The notes under the pieces were generated by a model. The model saw nothing but the letters and a program-made list of their open reading frames with translations, was not told the DNA's origin and did not search any database. A program made the position numbers and the translations under genes. From a virus: 64,000 nt of DNA. The stretch lies in IMG/VR virus record IMGVR_UViG_3300030110_003801, positions 46,139 to 110,138 of that record. The stretch is one strand, 5' to 3'. Positions 7,633-15,438 of this stretch are shown in pieces. The stretch's first letter is position 1; each line of letters begins with the position of its first letter.

Positions 7633-7868
7633 AGCAAATTATAGAGCAATATTATGAGGATGAATTCTTAAAAGCGGATGGGTTTGATGACGCTGTAATT
7701 GGTGTCGAAGAAAACGAAATGAGGTTAATATACTCTGTAGCAAAATGTATTGAAATACTAAAGATAGAGATGACAGAAGAGGATGCTTTAGAGCATTTTA
7801 CTTACAATGTGAGCGGCTCTTATGTTGGTGAAAAAACTCCTATCTGGTGTTGGGACACTTTTGTATAA
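7626..7868 (+). CDS. Hypothetical protein, 80 aa
   Basis: Starts in the last codons of the previous gene (overlap 7 bases). Acidic throughout (YYEDEFLKADGFDD; EEDALEHF) and ends with VGEKTPIWCWDTFV. No family recognised; its overlap with the preceding gene suggests coupled translation. Confidence 0.6.
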   Translation: MLEQIIEQYYEDEFLKADGFDDAVIGVEENEMRLIYSVAKCIEILKIEMTEEDALEHFTYNVSGSYVGEKTPIWCWDTFV

Positions 7869-7887
7869 CAAAGTTAAACTTATAAAA

Positions 7888-8079
7888 ATGACACAAGAAA
7901 AAGCTAATGAGGTTTTCGAAACAGGACTTGGACAACAATTTTCGAGTTTTTACGCAACCTCTGATGACCAAGTGTTTATTAGATACAATGAAGCAGTAGC
8001 TCACACTAATGACATGATAAATGCAGTTGGTGGACAAGAATATGTTGATACAGAAATAACTGAATGGTTTCCTAAATAA
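7888..8079 (+). CDS. Hypothetical protein, 63 aa
   Basis: The start is placed at ATG 7888 (MTQEKANEVF), after an A-rich leader; a longer frame from 7822 would overlap the upstream gene by 47 bases with a hydrophobic stretch that looks untypical. The product is acidic with one predicted helical pair. Function unknown. Confidence 0.55.
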   Translation: MTQEKANEVFETGLGQQFSSFYATSDDQVFIRYNEAVAHTNDMINAVGGQEYVDTEITEWFPK

Positions 8080-8112
8080 TTGCGTACAATATTAAAAATA
8101 AATACTGTAACG

Positions 8113-8307
8113 ATGGAAGAAAAAATAGTTGAAATATTATTTAAGACAATTTTAACTAATACCGAAGTAAACCAATGCACCAAAGAGTTATTGGATTTAT
8201 TTAGTGTTAGGATTTCGTTTGTTTTAAAAAAATTTGAAGAAGAAATTGAAGGTGCTGAAATAGATGAGATTAAATCAAGATTAAAAGATTTAATAAATGA
8301 ATACTAA
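8113..8307 (+). CDS. Hypothetical helical protein, 64 aa
   Basis: Start set at ATG 8113 (MEEKIVEIL) rather than the upstream TTG at 8080, which would directly abut the previous stop. Leu/Ile/Glu/Lys-rich and probably all helical, with a Lys/Glu-rich second half. Its end overlaps the next start by 11 bases. Unknown function. Confidence 0.5.
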   Translation: MEEKIVEILFKTILTNTEVNQCTKELLDLFSVRISFVLKKFEEEIEGAEIDEIKSRLKDLINEY

Positions 8308-8569
8308 CGCCCTTGTAAACGAGCTTGAGCGACTACCGAAGGTTGCTTTTACAATAATGTTAAAATTTATAGAAATGGGAAAAGAGAAAGACGAATTATT
8401 CAAACACTTACGTGACAAGACAGATGAAGCGTATCTGCTAAATCAAATACTAAACAACTATAAAAATCTTGTTTCAGAAATAGAGTTGGCAACAGAGCAA
8501 AACAATTTTGTTCAAGTCAGGAACCTTCTAGCAAAGCGTAAAATAGAGAAACACAAGTACGAATTATAA
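8297..8569 (+). CDS. Hypothetical helical protein, 90 aa
   Basis: Overlaps the previous gene by 11 bases. Predicted as a helical protein (ELERLPKVAFTIMLKFIEMG; EIELATEQNNFVQVRNLLAKRK). No recognised domain. Confidence 0.55.
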   Translation: MNTNALVNELERLPKVAFTIMLKFIEMGKEKDELFKHLRDKTDEAYLLNQILNNYKNLVSEIELATEQNNFVQVRNLLAKRKIEKHKYEL

Positions 8570-8583
8570 ACAACCTGAAAGAT

Positions 8584-8946
8584 ATGAATATCGTAAAAGA
8601 TGGAATCGTAGACTCTTTCAGGACGTTAAAAGACAATACCTGTAAGATCGTAATACAAACTGGAGAAATGTCTGCTGAAGACGCTGCCACACTATATAAG
8701 ATGGCTAACAATTATATTAAGTTTCACTTGTCTGACAACGAAATAAACTCGGAACAGATAAAGGCATTACAAGAAACTAAGATAGATGCGGAAGAGTTAG
8801 TTAATGGTAAAACAAAAAGGCAAAGGATGCGTAATATTCTTTATATTGCTTGGGAAAGTAAAGGGAAGCCAATGGAGAGTTTTGATGATTTTTATAACAT
8901 CGAAATGGAAAGAATGATATCTAGAATGAAGATGCTATATCTTTAA
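8584..8946 (+). CDS. Hypothetical protein, 120 aa
   Basis: Starts MNIVKDGIVDSFRTL; has a helical middle with a Lys/Arg cluster (NGKTKRQRMRNILYIAWESKGKP) and a Met-rich end (MERMISRMKMLYL). The basic patch might bind nucleic acid. No family assigned. Confidence 0.6.
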   Translation: MNIVKDGIVDSFRTLKDNTCKIVIQTGEMSAEDAATLYKMANNYIKFHLSDNEINSEQIKALQETKIDAEELVNGKTKRQRMRNILYIAWESKGKPMESFDDFYNIEMERMISRMKMLYL

Positions 8947-8984
8947 TTTCTGTATATTTATTACACACTAACAAAAAGAACATT

Positions 8985-9269
8985 ATGTCTGAAAGAGGGA
9001 AAGCCGCTTTAAGAAAACTAAACTTAAGTGGATATAATAAGCCAAAAAGAACACCTAGTCATCCCAAAAAATCTCACGTCGTAGTTGCAAAAGAAGGAGA
9101 TAAAACTAAAGTTATAAGGTTTGGACAGCAAGGTGTAAGCGGTGCGGGGAAAAACCCTAAGAGCGAAAAAGAAAAAGCTAGAAAAAAATCATTTAAGGCA
9201 AGACACGCAAAGAACATACGAAAAGGTAAGATGTCTGCTGCATATTGGGCTGACAAAGTAAAGTGGTAA
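8985..9269 (+). CDS. Conserved small basic phage protein
   Basis: 94 aa, very basic. The block FKARHAKNIRKGKMSAAYWADKVKW is, in two parts, a recurring signature of small proteins in marine and other tailed phages, with VVVAKEGDKTKVIRFGQQG before it. A TATATTTA sequence about 30 bases upstream resembles a weak -7 box. Its stop overlaps the next start (TAATG). Function is not known; charge suggests DNA or RNA contact. Confidence 0.75.
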   Translation: MSERGKAALRKLNLSGYNKPKRTPSHPKKSHVVVAKEGDKTKVIRFGQQGVSGAGKNPKSEKEKARKKSFKARHAKNIRKGKMSAAYWADKVKW

Positions 9270-9664
9270 TGCAAGATTCAGTATTTAGTCAACAAGATTA
9301 CATAAACGATTTAGAGAAAAAATACCCTCATAGAATGATTCGTCTAAGCAAGTGGACTGTCCATGAGCAACACGTTGGGCGTGGGAGACCAAAGTCAAAA
9401 GAAAACCTTAAACCTACTGTTGCTGTGTTAAAAAACGTACTTGTGGTTGGTCATGATCGAATTAAGATAATGCAGAATAAAGCGTTCTTAAACAGGGCAT
9501 ACAAAGAAAGGTATGGGAAGGATAAATATCAATCTAAATTAGAGCAAAACACATTAAAAATAATTAAGATAGAATTTGTAAAAACATTATCTTTATCTCA
9601 AGCACCAGAGTACATGAGTAAAGATGAGCTACAACAGCTGGAAAGGAGGAAAGAAAAAGAATAA
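9269..9664 (+). CDS. Hypothetical basic protein, 131 aa
   Basis: Start chosen at ATG 9269, overlapping the stop of the upstream gene (TAATG); an in-frame GTG at 9263 is less likely. N-terminus has WTVHEQHVGRGRPKSKENLKP, the rest is Lys-rich and helical, ending LERRKEKE. It overlaps the next gene by 41 bases. Unknown function. Confidence 0.6.
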   Translation: MQDSVFSQQDYINDLEKKYPHRMIRLSKWTVHEQHVGRGRPKSKENLKPTVAVLKNVLVVGHDRIKIMQNKAFLNRAYKERYGKDKYQSKLEQNTLKIIKIEFVKTLSLSQAPEYMSKDELQQLERRKEKE

Positions 9665-10037
9665 ATACAATGCAAAGAAAGTATTGTTTGATGGTGTTTT
9701 ATTCGATTCAAAAAGAGAATTAAGGATGTATCAAATGTTTAAAACGCATAACATCCCTTTTGAAATGCAATATAAGGTTATTCTCTCTCCAGGTTTTAAA
9801 GATGCCACTAATACAACTGTAAGGCAGATTTACATGAAGGTTGATTTTGTTGTTCCGTATAATGATATTAAGCTTTACATCGATACAAAAGGTGTAGTAA
9901 CACCTGATGCAAACAATAAATTTAAACTTCTTAAATACAAGATCTATCAAGAAGGAAATAAAGATTTGGTTTTTCTACCTAACACCAATAAAAAGGTAGA
10001 CGATTTAGTAATTAAAATAAGTAACAATTTAATTTAG
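9624..10037 (+). CDS. DUF1064-type phage nuclease-like protein
   Basis: 137 aa. Opens with KYNAKKVLFDGVLFDSKREL (residues about 13-32) and later has VDFVVPYNDIKLYIDTKGV followed by FKLLKYKIY. This is the pattern of DUF1064, a predicted PD-(D/E)XK-like endonuclease with active residues Glu (in SKREL), Asp (VDF) and the D-T-K triad. Such genes occur in phage replication or recombination regions and may resolve branched DNA. Starts inside the upstream gene and ends 5 bases before the SSB-tailed gene. Confidence 0.75.
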   Translation: MSYNSWKGGKKKNKYNAKKVLFDGVLFDSKRELRMYQMFKTHNIPFEMQYKVILSPGFKDATNTTVRQIYMKVDFVVPYNDIKLYIDTKGVVTPDANNKFKLLKYKIYQEGNKDLVFLPNTNKKVDDLVIKISNNLI

Positions 10038-10042
10038 TAATT

Positions 10043-10324
10043 ATGGCACATGAGAAAGATGAACCAATGCAGTTCATAATGTTTGAGAACAGAGAAAAGA
10101 CAGGAAATCAACCAGACTACACAGGACATATTATCTTGGGAGACGGAACCAAAATGAGGTTAGCAGGATGGATGAAAGAGTGGAGCAAGAATGGTAAGTC
10201 AGGAAAGTTTGTTGCAGGGAAGATGAGTGAGTTTGAGACTGAAGAGCAACGCAGACAAAAGCAAGAAGACGTACAAGCCGCACAACCTGCTTCTGCCACT
10301 GATTCTGATGATCTCCCGTTCTAA
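10043..10324 (+). CDS. Single-strand-binding-like protein with SSB tail, arm A
   Basis: 93 aa. A short beta-rich body (GHIILGDGTKMRLAGWMKEW) resembling DUF736-like or OB-type domains, a Gln/Ala linker, then an acidic end SDDLPF. That end is the classical C-terminal tip of bacterial SSB, which recruits repair and replication proteins. Arm B encodes a different 104-aa protein with the same tip (46182-46496). A perfect terminator follows. Probable single-strand-binding or SSB-mimic function, inferred from the tail and position. Confidence 0.6.
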   Translation: MAHEKDEPMQFIMFENREKTGNQPDYTGHIILGDGTKMRLAGWMKEWSKNGKSGKFVAGKMSEFETEEQRRQKQEDVQAAQPASATDSDDLPF

Positions 10325-10346
10325 AACAAAGGTAGACACTAGACTT

Positions 10347-10370
10347 AAAGAGGAGAAATCCTCTTTTTTT
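10347..10370 (+). terminator. Rho-independent terminator
   Basis: AAAGAGGA (10347-10354), GAAA loop, TCCTCTTT (10359-10366), then more T. Perfect 8-bp stem closing the small-gene run that ends at 10324. Confidence 0.9.
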
Positions 10371-10409
10371 ATGTCTTTATTTAAGAAAGCCATCTCTTGG
10401 TTTTTTTAT

Positions 10410-10417
10410 TATATTTG
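10410..10417 (+). promoter_or_regulatory. Possible -7 box (TATATTTG)
   Basis: TATATTTG matches TAnnTTTG and sits between the terminator at 10347-10370 and the ATG at 10434. The distance to the start is short (16 bases) and no well-spaced -33 element is visible, so the transcript would have a minimal leader. Confidence 0.4.
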
Positions 10418-10433
10418 TTTAAAGACGTAGTAA

Positions 10434-10688
10434 ATGAGCAAGTTTGTCACACTGAGAATAACTGATGAGAACGGAAAGGTGCTGGAGCCAGAGAGATGGA
10501 ATACAACAGAGATATCTCATTACAGAAGATGGAAGATGCGTGATAGTGACAAAGATTTGACTGCGGTGTTTTTAAGAGAACCGGAAAAAGACGGAAGGAA
10601 GAAGAGAAAACTAATTGTAGACAACACCGTAGAAGAGTTAGATATACAAACAGGAGTAAATGGCAAACGAGAAAGAGTTTTGGGTTGA
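10434..10688 (+). CDS. Hypothetical charged protein, 84 aa
   Basis: Highly charged (RITDENGKVLEPERW; REPEKDGRKKRKLIVD). First gene after a terminator and a possible -7 box, so it may start a new transcript with the following helix-turn-helix gene, which it overlaps by 29 bases. No family recognised. Confidence 0.6.
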   Translation: MSKFVTLRITDENGKVLEPERWNTTEISHYRRWKMRDSDKDLTAVFLREPEKDGRKKRKLIVDNTVEELDIQTGVNGKRERVLG

Positions 10689-10899
10689 GGCAAACATTAA
10701 CGAAATGCCTCAGTTGCTTAAACTGATTAGAGAAGAGCACCTAAAAATGACACCTATGCAATTGTCTAGGGCAATATACATCAAGGTAGACACTATAGAG
10801 AAAAGTGAAAAGGGGGCGACATCACACGCTCATACTGTATTAAAAAAGACTTGTGAGAAATTTGGTTTGAAATACAATATTCTTATAAGCAAAACTTAA
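10660..10899 (+). CDS. Small XRE/Cro-like helix-turn-helix protein
   Basis: 79 aa. Residues about 33-60 (MTPMQLSRAIYIKVDTIEKSEKG) show the XRE pattern of two helices around a turn, with a preceding hydrophobic helix LLKLIREEHLK and following LKKTCEKFGL. Likely DNA-binding regulator. It overlaps the upstream gene. Its targets are unknown. Confidence 0.65.
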   Translation: MANEKEFWVEANINEMPQLLKLIREEHLKMTPMQLSRAIYIKVDTIEKSEKGATSHAHTVLKKTCEKFGLKYNILISKT

Positions 10900-10904
10900 T
10901 TATT

Positions 10905-11210
10905 ATGTACATAGATAACGGAGCAACGGTAGATGCGACATGGACTAAAGCTATAGCATGGAGCAGCGACAACACCAACTGGAATACATTAAACAAGAAT
11001 GGTCTTTCAGTTCATCACAACATTGTAAACAAGAATATCGCTTCCCCTTTAGTTAAGAGAAGCACTTCTTTTCTTATCACTATCAAAAAAGGTGAAGATG
11101 AATTATTACAGTTTGACATACAGGATGTAGTAGGAAAAGGAACTTGGGCTGCAACAGCTGCAGGATTACAGGTTGCAGTTGATGACATTAGTAATTGGAT
11201 ATCTAATTAA
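10905..11210 (+). CDS. Hypothetical beta-rich protein, 101 aa
   Basis: Trp- and Asn-rich (DATWTKAIAWSSDNTNWNTL) with alternating strands and a short helix at the end (GLQVAVDDISNWIS). It resembles small virion or baseplate-type proteins more than an enzyme, but no family was recognised. Starts 5 bases after the helix-turn-helix gene. Confidence 0.6.
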   Translation: MYIDNGATVDATWTKAIAWSSDNTNWNTLNKNGLSVHHNIVNKNIASPLVKRSTSFLITIKKGEDELLQFDIQDVVGKGTWAATAAGLQVAVDDISNWISN

Positions 11211-11215
11211 ATATT

Positions 11216-11461
11216 ATGGCTAAATTTAAAAACCTCAAAATGGAGCCTGCTAAGAATGGCTTCATTATCAAGTACGATTGTTACGAAAAATCATCTATGG
11301 ATTCTTACGATGGTGAAAAATACATTGGAGAAAAAAAGGAAGTTTACGAAGGAGCAAGTGAAGCGGTTAGTAGACTAATGGAATTGTACGAAGATCCGAA
11401 CAATTATGAAGGTGGTTCATTAGATAACTACAATCAAAAAAATCAGACTTACAAGTCATAA
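11216..11461 (+). CDS. Hypothetical protein, 81 aa
   Basis: Tyr-rich strands and acidic loops (IIKYDCYEKSSMDSYDGEKY). Starts 5 bases after the previous stop, so co-transcribed with it. Function unknown. Confidence 0.6.
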   Translation: MAKFKNLKMEPAKNGFIIKYDCYEKSSMDSYDGEKYIGEKKEVYEGASEAVSRLMELYEDPNNYEGGSLDNYNQKNQTYKS

Positions 11462-11484
11462 AAATAACTAAAGAGTAAAGAGTA

Positions 11485-11823
11485 ATGAGTGAACTTATAT
11501 TGTTTTTGTTTGCCACTGCAGGTGGTACGTTTATAGTAACATATTCTAGCCTATTTAAAGGTGTCAGAGATTTTATATCATTAGATGATGAAACATGGGA
11601 GAAGGTAGAAACTCCTGAATTCAAGCCAACTAAAAAACAAAGGATTCAATACTTCTTTGGTCAGTTAGTAAACTGTCCTTTGTGTTTTGGATTCTGGATG
11701 GGTATAGTAATGTATTTTTTTATGGGTATCGAATTTACTTGTCTTCAATCTACAGGTAAATTATTTGCATACGCATGTGCTGGATCTGGAGCTTCTTTTC
11801 TATTTTATAGAATTGCTAAATAA
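11485..11823 (+). CDS. DUF1360-like membrane protein
   Basis: 112 aa with about three hydrophobic segments (ILFLFATAGGTFIVTY; FWMGIVMYFFMG; AYACAGSGASFLFY). The motif VNCPLCFGFW after the first cytoplasmic loop matches the DUF1360 pattern of a Cys-Pro-x-Cys pair before a membrane helix. It is the last gene of early arm A and overlaps, tail to tail, the convergent spanin-like gene by 24 bases. A holin-like role is possible but unproven. Confidence 0.55.
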   Translation: MSELILFLFATAGGTFIVTYSSLFKGVRDFISLDDETWEKVETPEFKPTKKQRIQYFFGQLVNCPLCFGFWMGIVMYFFMGIEFTCLQSTGKLFAYACAGSGASFLFYRIAK

Positions 11824-12450
11824 TACACCGAGAACAAAGCCTGCTCCAAGCTTAGTATACCACTTTTCATGTGGTTTCTTTCTTGGTGTTATTGTGTATG
11901 ACTGAAGCCCGCTAGAAACGACATATGGGTTAGAGTTGTCAACTACAACAACATATTGTTTTGACTTATACCACTTCTCTCTCTTGTCGGCTACAATAAA
12001 GGTTTGATTGTTTGGTATAGATATTCTATCAAAGGAAAGTTTTTTGTCCGTTAGAAGCCCTGTAATCGAGTAATTAGAGCTGTCTACATTGAATGCGTAA
12101 CTAAACTCATCACAAGGAAGGATAATTTCGTGCTCCACTTCTACTGAATCTATTCTTACTGTGTTCTTGTACTTTACAATTACTTTAGGTTTCTTTAGTT
12201 TTAATCTCTTCAAATCCCCCTTAAGTCCATCCACATTCTCCAAGGCAACTTTTAAGTTTAATTTTAAAGATTTATTGTAATCGACAAGCTCCCCCTCTCT
12301 GTCAGAGTATCTCAGTATTGTATCCTGGTAATTGTTTATAGCAGTTGCTTGTTCGTACATCTTTGATTTGTTCTTGCACGAATCTACGCCTAGCATAATC
12401 AATACAATTAATAATGCCAAGATTATAACTTCTCTAATACGCTTTCCCAT
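11800..12450 (-). CDS. Spanin-like membrane-anchored coiled-coil protein
   Basis: 216 aa from ATG 12450 (MGKRIREVIILALLIVLIMLG); an upstream GTG at 12486 would add 12 residues but lies in a separate tiny frame. One N-terminal membrane helix, a coiled coil (YNKSLKLNLKVALENVDGLKGDLKRL), then a beta-rich periplasmic part with PKVIVKYKNTVRIDSVEVEHE. That design fits an inner-membrane spanin or a related phage lysis protein. It is the last gene of the lysis group and overlaps the convergent DUF1360-like gene. Confidence 0.55.
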   Translation of the reverse strand: MGKRIREVIILALLIVLIMLGVDSCKNKSKMYEQATAINNYQDTILRYSDREGELVDYNKSLKLNLKVALENVDGLKGDLKRLKLKKPKVIVKYKNTVRIDSVEVEHEIILPCDEFSYAFNVDSSNYSITGLLTDKKLSFDRISIPNNQTFIVADKREKWYKSKQYVVVVDNSNPYVVSSGLQSYTITPRKKPHEKWYTKLGAGFVLGVLFSNSIK

Positions 12451-12511
12451 ACGGCTTTGGTCTTGGCCTTGGTCTGCTTCCACCACAATTGCAACCTCCT
12501 CCTTTAAACAT
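12434..12511 (-). CDS. Possible tiny Gly/Cys/Pro/Arg protein, 25 aa
   Basis: ATG 12511 to TAG 12434 encodes MFKGGGCNCGG followed by a run of Arg-Pro pairs and PYGKAY. It overlaps the holin stop upstream and the spanin-like start downstream. The composition is unusual and not expected by chance, but it is short and untested. Confidence 0.4.
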   Translation of the reverse strand: MFKGGGCNCGGSRPRPRPKPYGKAY

Positions 12512-12737
12512 TTTCATCTTTTTCAGCTTTACTTGATGGTTTCCAGGATTCCCCAAAAACATAAACATAAACAGGTGTGTTCAGCATAGACAACCCAGTA
12601 CCTACTGATACCGGATCATTATCTTTTATGACTAATATTGAGAACATTAATGCATTCACAATAAATGCAAAAACGCTAAACCAAAACCTCTTACTTTTTG
12701 TTAGTTTTTTTGGTAGCTTTCTTTTTGACTGCTCCAT
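12504..12737 (-). CDS. Candidate holin, 77 aa
   Basis: Very basic N-terminus (KRKLPKKLTKSKRFW), then two hydrophobic segments (FSVFAFIVNALMFSILVI; SMLNTPVYVYVFG) joined by a short polar loop and an acidic tail. This is the size and layout of a class II holin. It overlaps the 3' end of the amidase gene, typical for lysis cassettes. Confidence 0.6.
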   Translation of the reverse strand: MEQSKRKLPKKLTKSKRFWFSVFAFIVNALMFSILVIKDNDPVSVGTGLSMLNTPVYVYVFGESWKPSSKAEKDENV

Positions 12738-13464
12738 TCGATTGAGTTTTTAACTTTATCGATGTCTTTTTTTCGACACTCCTTTTCTTTGCAGGAGATG
12801 AAGTCTTTTTCTTTTCACCCTTAATCATAGAGATTAACTCTGGTTGTGGATGACAGTCTGATTTGTCTGCTCTATACGATGTGTGTGAATAGATTCCGCT
12901 AACGCCATTTAAAGCATCTTTAGATACATCCCACATATCTTCTTTGTACTCAAAAGGTATATCGTACTTTTTAGTCAGATACTCTAACACATCCTTTAAC
13001 GCAGCTATCTGCTTATCTGTGTACTTTTCGTAGTACTTATACCCTCTATACTTCTCCTTGTATGATACAACAGATTTAGCAGGCACTTCGTTACCATAAA
13101 CTGTAATGTACTTACTACCCTTTTTCTCTAAACCTCCGTAAGAGTCTAGCTCAATAGCAATGCTTTTTTGATTTAGCTCTAAATTGCTTTTGGTAGTTTT
13201 TTGCTCAAGTATGAATCCTCTCTTAATACCTAAATGATGAGCATAATACTTTGTTGAAAAACACTGATGTATATCACCCTTTCTGTCGATAATCAAAGAT
13301 GTAGCAACTCTAGCTTCAGAAGCTTTCCAGTGGTTAACATCACCATTAATTCCGTGTCCTGATACAGTATGATGGATTACAATCTGATTCTTTTCCACAA
13401 CAGATCTATAGTATTGATCATCAGGAAAAGATACTTGATTTATTTTGCTAATATCTAAGGCCAT
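12691..13464 (-). CDS. N-acetylmuramoyl-L-alanine amidase endolysin (Amidase_2)
   Basis: 257 aa. Cleaves the amide bond between muramic acid and peptide stem. Zinc-binding pattern: His31/His32 in VIHHTVSG, His194 in IYSHTSY and Cys204 in DCHPQPEL, with YYAHHLG (about 74-79) in the substrate groove; SLIIDRKGDIHQ is the usual central strand. The last 40 residues are a Lys-rich tail (KKTSIKLK, KKKATKKTNKK) that may bind the cell wall or membrane. No signal peptide, so release needs the neighbouring holin candidate, whose gene it overlaps. Confidence 0.9.
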   Translation of the reverse strand: MALDISKINQVSFPDDQYYRSVVEKNQIVIHHTVSGHGINGDVNHWKASEARVATSLIIDRKGDIHQCFSTKYYAHHLGIKRGFILEQKTTKSNLELNQKSIAIELDSYGGLEKKGSKYITVYGNEVPAKSVVSYKEKYRGYKYYEKYTDKQIAALKDVLEYLTKKYDIPFEYKEDMWDVSKDALNGVSGIYSHTSYRADKSDCHPQPELISMIKGEKKKTSSPAKKRSVEKKTSIKLKTQSNGAVKKKATKKTNKK

Positions 13465-13466
13465 AA

Positions 13467-13874
13467 TTAAGCTTCTTGTAGTTCTTTACTAGAGGAAACA
13501 ATGTAGTCGAAGAAGATGTATAGGTTTTTAACGCCTTTCATTTTAGGCATATCCTTTTCAATATCCTTCATGTCTATTTGGTAGAAACTTAATTCTACTT
13601 CCATTTCCATTAACTCATTTCTATCCGCATGAAAATCAGGTACAGAAGTTTCTGGTATAATATCCTTACCTTCTTCGTTAGTTTCCTTGTACTTTTCTTG
13701 AATATTTTTAATACCCTCATCAATAATCTTTCCTTGATTAATTAATGTCTGCCTGTTGTTAGCTAGGGTGTACCATGTCTTTGGTCTTAGATTTACACCG
13801 TTGTCACATAGAGCGTTTAAGCACTCTGCCAATCCAATTACTTCGATGTTTTTCATTCGTAACACTTTCTTCAT
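13467..13874 (-). CDS. DUF1617-like phage protein
   Basis: 135 aa. Sequence layout LAECLNALCDNGVNL..KTWYTLANNRQTL...IIDEGIKNIQEKY, then an insert and NELMEMEVELSFYQIDM, which resembles DUF1617, a helical family found near tail and lysis genes of phages. Starts at ATG 13874; an internal ATG at 13856 is also possible. Two bases separate it from the amidase. Function unknown. Confidence 0.5.
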   Translation of the reverse strand: MKKVLRMKNIEVIGLAECLNALCDNGVNLRPKTWYTLANNRQTLINQGKIIDEGIKNIQEKYKETNEEGKDIIPETSVPDFHADRNELMEMEVELSFYQIDMKDIEKDMPKMKGVKNLYIFFDYIVSSSKELQEA

Positions 13875-13911
13875 TTCTCTTTACTTTTTGTTTGTTATAA
13901 ATATATGAATT

Positions 13912-14031
13912 TTATTTATACTTTTTACTAGACCCCTTCTTGGTTCCTTGGCTTCCCTTTCTAGTTCCGTAGTTTACCTTTTTAGATGATGAACTACCTT
14001 TCTCTGATGTTTTTCTACTTCCGTATCTCAT
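13912..14031 (-). CDS. Small Ser/Lys/Gly-rich protein, 39 aa
   Basis: ATG 14031, TAA ending at 13912. Composition MRYGSRKTSEKGSSSSKK, low complexity and basic. A 43-aa protein of similar flavour with YGSGSS lies at 54252-54383. They may be small virion-associated or DNA-contacting proteins. Not assignable to a family. Confidence 0.5.
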   Translation of the reverse strand: MRYGSRKTSEKGSSSSKKVNYGTRKGSQGTKKGSSKKYK

Positions 14032-14032
14032 A

Positions 14033-14413
14033 TTAACAAGAGTTGTTATTGTTTTTAGATTTTGCGGACATTGCTTTCATAAATCCTTCTATGTTTGCTA
14101 TCCCGATTGCAATGCTTCCTACCTCTTTTTCTAAACCTGATATTTTGTTTTCTAACTTTGAATACGCCTCGCTATGGTTCTGTCTCAAGCTATTGATTTG
14201 TCTTTCTGAATCTGCCATATGAGTATTTAGTTTCTCTTTTAGCTCACTGTATAGTTTTGCATTCATAGCTGTTTTATTTTTCAGAGTACTCCATATTCCT
14301 ACTAGCAAACCAACGAAAACAACAAGCTCTGCTACAACCATTATAGGTAAACTCATATCGGTTACGGATACATCGCTAGATACATTTGTTACAGTGAGTA
14401 AAATAAACCCCAT
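14033..14413 (-). CDS. Membrane-anchored coiled-coil protein (holin- or spanin-like)
   Basis: 126 aa. Hydrophobic segment PIMVVAELVVFVGLLVGIW (about 23-41) followed by a long coiled coil (LYSELKEKLNTHMADSERQINSLRQ...LENKISGLEKEV). The Asn-rich end is NNNNSC. Layout suits a lysis-associated or tail-membrane protein. The gene abuts the 39-aa frame and follows fibre genes in transcription order. Confidence 0.55.
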   Translation of the reverse strand: MGFILLTVTNVSSDVSVTDMSLPIMVVAELVVFVGLLVGIWSTLKNKTAMNAKLYSELKEKLNTHMADSERQINSLRQNHSEAYSKLENKISGLEKEVGSIAIGIANIEGFMKAMSAKSKNNNNSC

Positions 14414-14506
14414 TTTATTGATTTTGCTAAAAATAATTGTTTATAACATTACTACCAAGTAAACGGGTTTGTATTTTTCTACGTCACAAATATTGTTTAT
14501 GTTATA

Positions 14507-15157
14507 CTATACAACAATAATCCTTCTGCTACTACTCGATAAACCTTTTATTTCTATTCTATCTAGCGTTAAGTTACCAGTTGTAGCGGTTGCTCTTAAA
14601 TCTATCGTTCCAGCACTGTGTCCAGCATCAGCAGATATAGCACCCGTTGCTACCTGCCTGTTTGTGTTGTGCGTAGTAAAAGTTCGAGTAGTTCCGTCAG
14701 GTATCTGTTGAGTAAGAATAACATTTACACAACACGAAGTAATCATGATCAATGAATCTTCTTCAACGGTTAAATTTTGCGTATGAGGTGTTGCTGTCCC
14801 TCCTGTTTTTGCAGACGCTCCTACTCCTCCTGAGTCAGTAAAACTTCTAGCGTGTATAGATATTGGATTCCATACAGAATTATTGAAACTAATTACAATG
14901 TCGTTAGCCCCTGTTGGAGGGTCTTCTAAATAATAGAAAGCCATTCTTTGACTTAAACCTCCTCTGTTAATAGTGTACAGTTGCGTCATTGCTTGTCCAC
15001 CATACGTACAGCCTGAATAACTACGTGCGTTACTCATAGTAAGTTGAACAACTAAAAGCCTATCGTTTCCTGTATTTTGAGTATGAGAAATAGTGTGACT
15101 ACTAGCCCCTGGTGTTGGGTTCCCATTTGTTGTATTTCCCTTAGTAGGAGCCGCCAT
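14507..15157 (-). CDS. Virion beta-sandwich protein, probably fibre or decoration
   Basis: 216 aa, Thr/Ser/Gly/Asn-rich, almost wholly beta (LLVVQLTMSNARSYSG; MAFYYLEDPPTGANDIVISF; NPISIHARSF). The pattern of ThrxGxTxxxHTxNL and GxGxxTIDL strands is common in appendages of marine phages that carry Ig-like sandwich domains. It is the last of the fibre-region genes transcribed towards lysis. Exact role unproven. Confidence 0.6.
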   Translation of the reverse strand: MAAPTKGNTTNGNPTPGASSHTISHTQNTGNDRLLVVQLTMSNARSYSGCTYGGQAMTQLYTINRGGLSQRMAFYYLEDPPTGANDIVISFNNSVWNPISIHARSFTDSGGVGASAKTGGTATPHTQNLTVEEDSLIMITSCCVNVILTQQIPDGTTRTFTTHNTNRQVATGAISADAGHSAGTIDLRATATTGNLTLDRIEIKGLSSSSRRIIVV

Positions 15158-15158
15158 A

Positions 15159-15437
15159 TTATAAATCGTTTATATCTGTGATTTTGCTAAGACCTAAACC
15201 ATTAATAGTATCCACCTCTACTCTTGCTTCATACACAAATGGAGTAGTAGTAAAAAAAACATTTATTGATACTTCACCTTTCTGTATTTTTGTTCTTCGC
15301 TCTGCTAGAAACCCACCTAATGTAATATCATACTGTTCGTTAATAGAGTCTACTATTGACGAGCTAGTTGTGTACCCAACATCTGTATGCTTAAGACCCT
15401 CCCCTTCTAATTCTATTTTTCTAATTATAGTCTTCAT
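15159..15437 (-). CDS. Small structural-region protein, 92 aa
   Basis: Beta-rich with VGYTTSSSIVDSINEQYDITLGGF and SINVFFTTTPFVYEARVEVD. One base separates it from each neighbour. Likely a virion component next to the fibre proteins, by context only. Confidence 0.55.
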   Translation of the reverse strand: MKTIIRKIELEGEGLKHTDVGYTTSSSIVDSINEQYDITLGGFLAERRTKIQKGEVSINVFFTTTPFVYEARVEVDTINGLGLSKITDINDL

Positions 15438-15438
15438 T

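Noticed and set aside
7822-7887. Longer start for the 63-aa protein
   Set aside because: It would overlap the upstream gene by 47 bases; the ATG at 7888 with an A-rich leader is more fitting.
10456-10485. CTGATGAG...GAAA resembling a hammerhead ribozyme core
   Set aside because: It lies inside a coding gene, lacks the CGAAAC part and no flanking stems fit.
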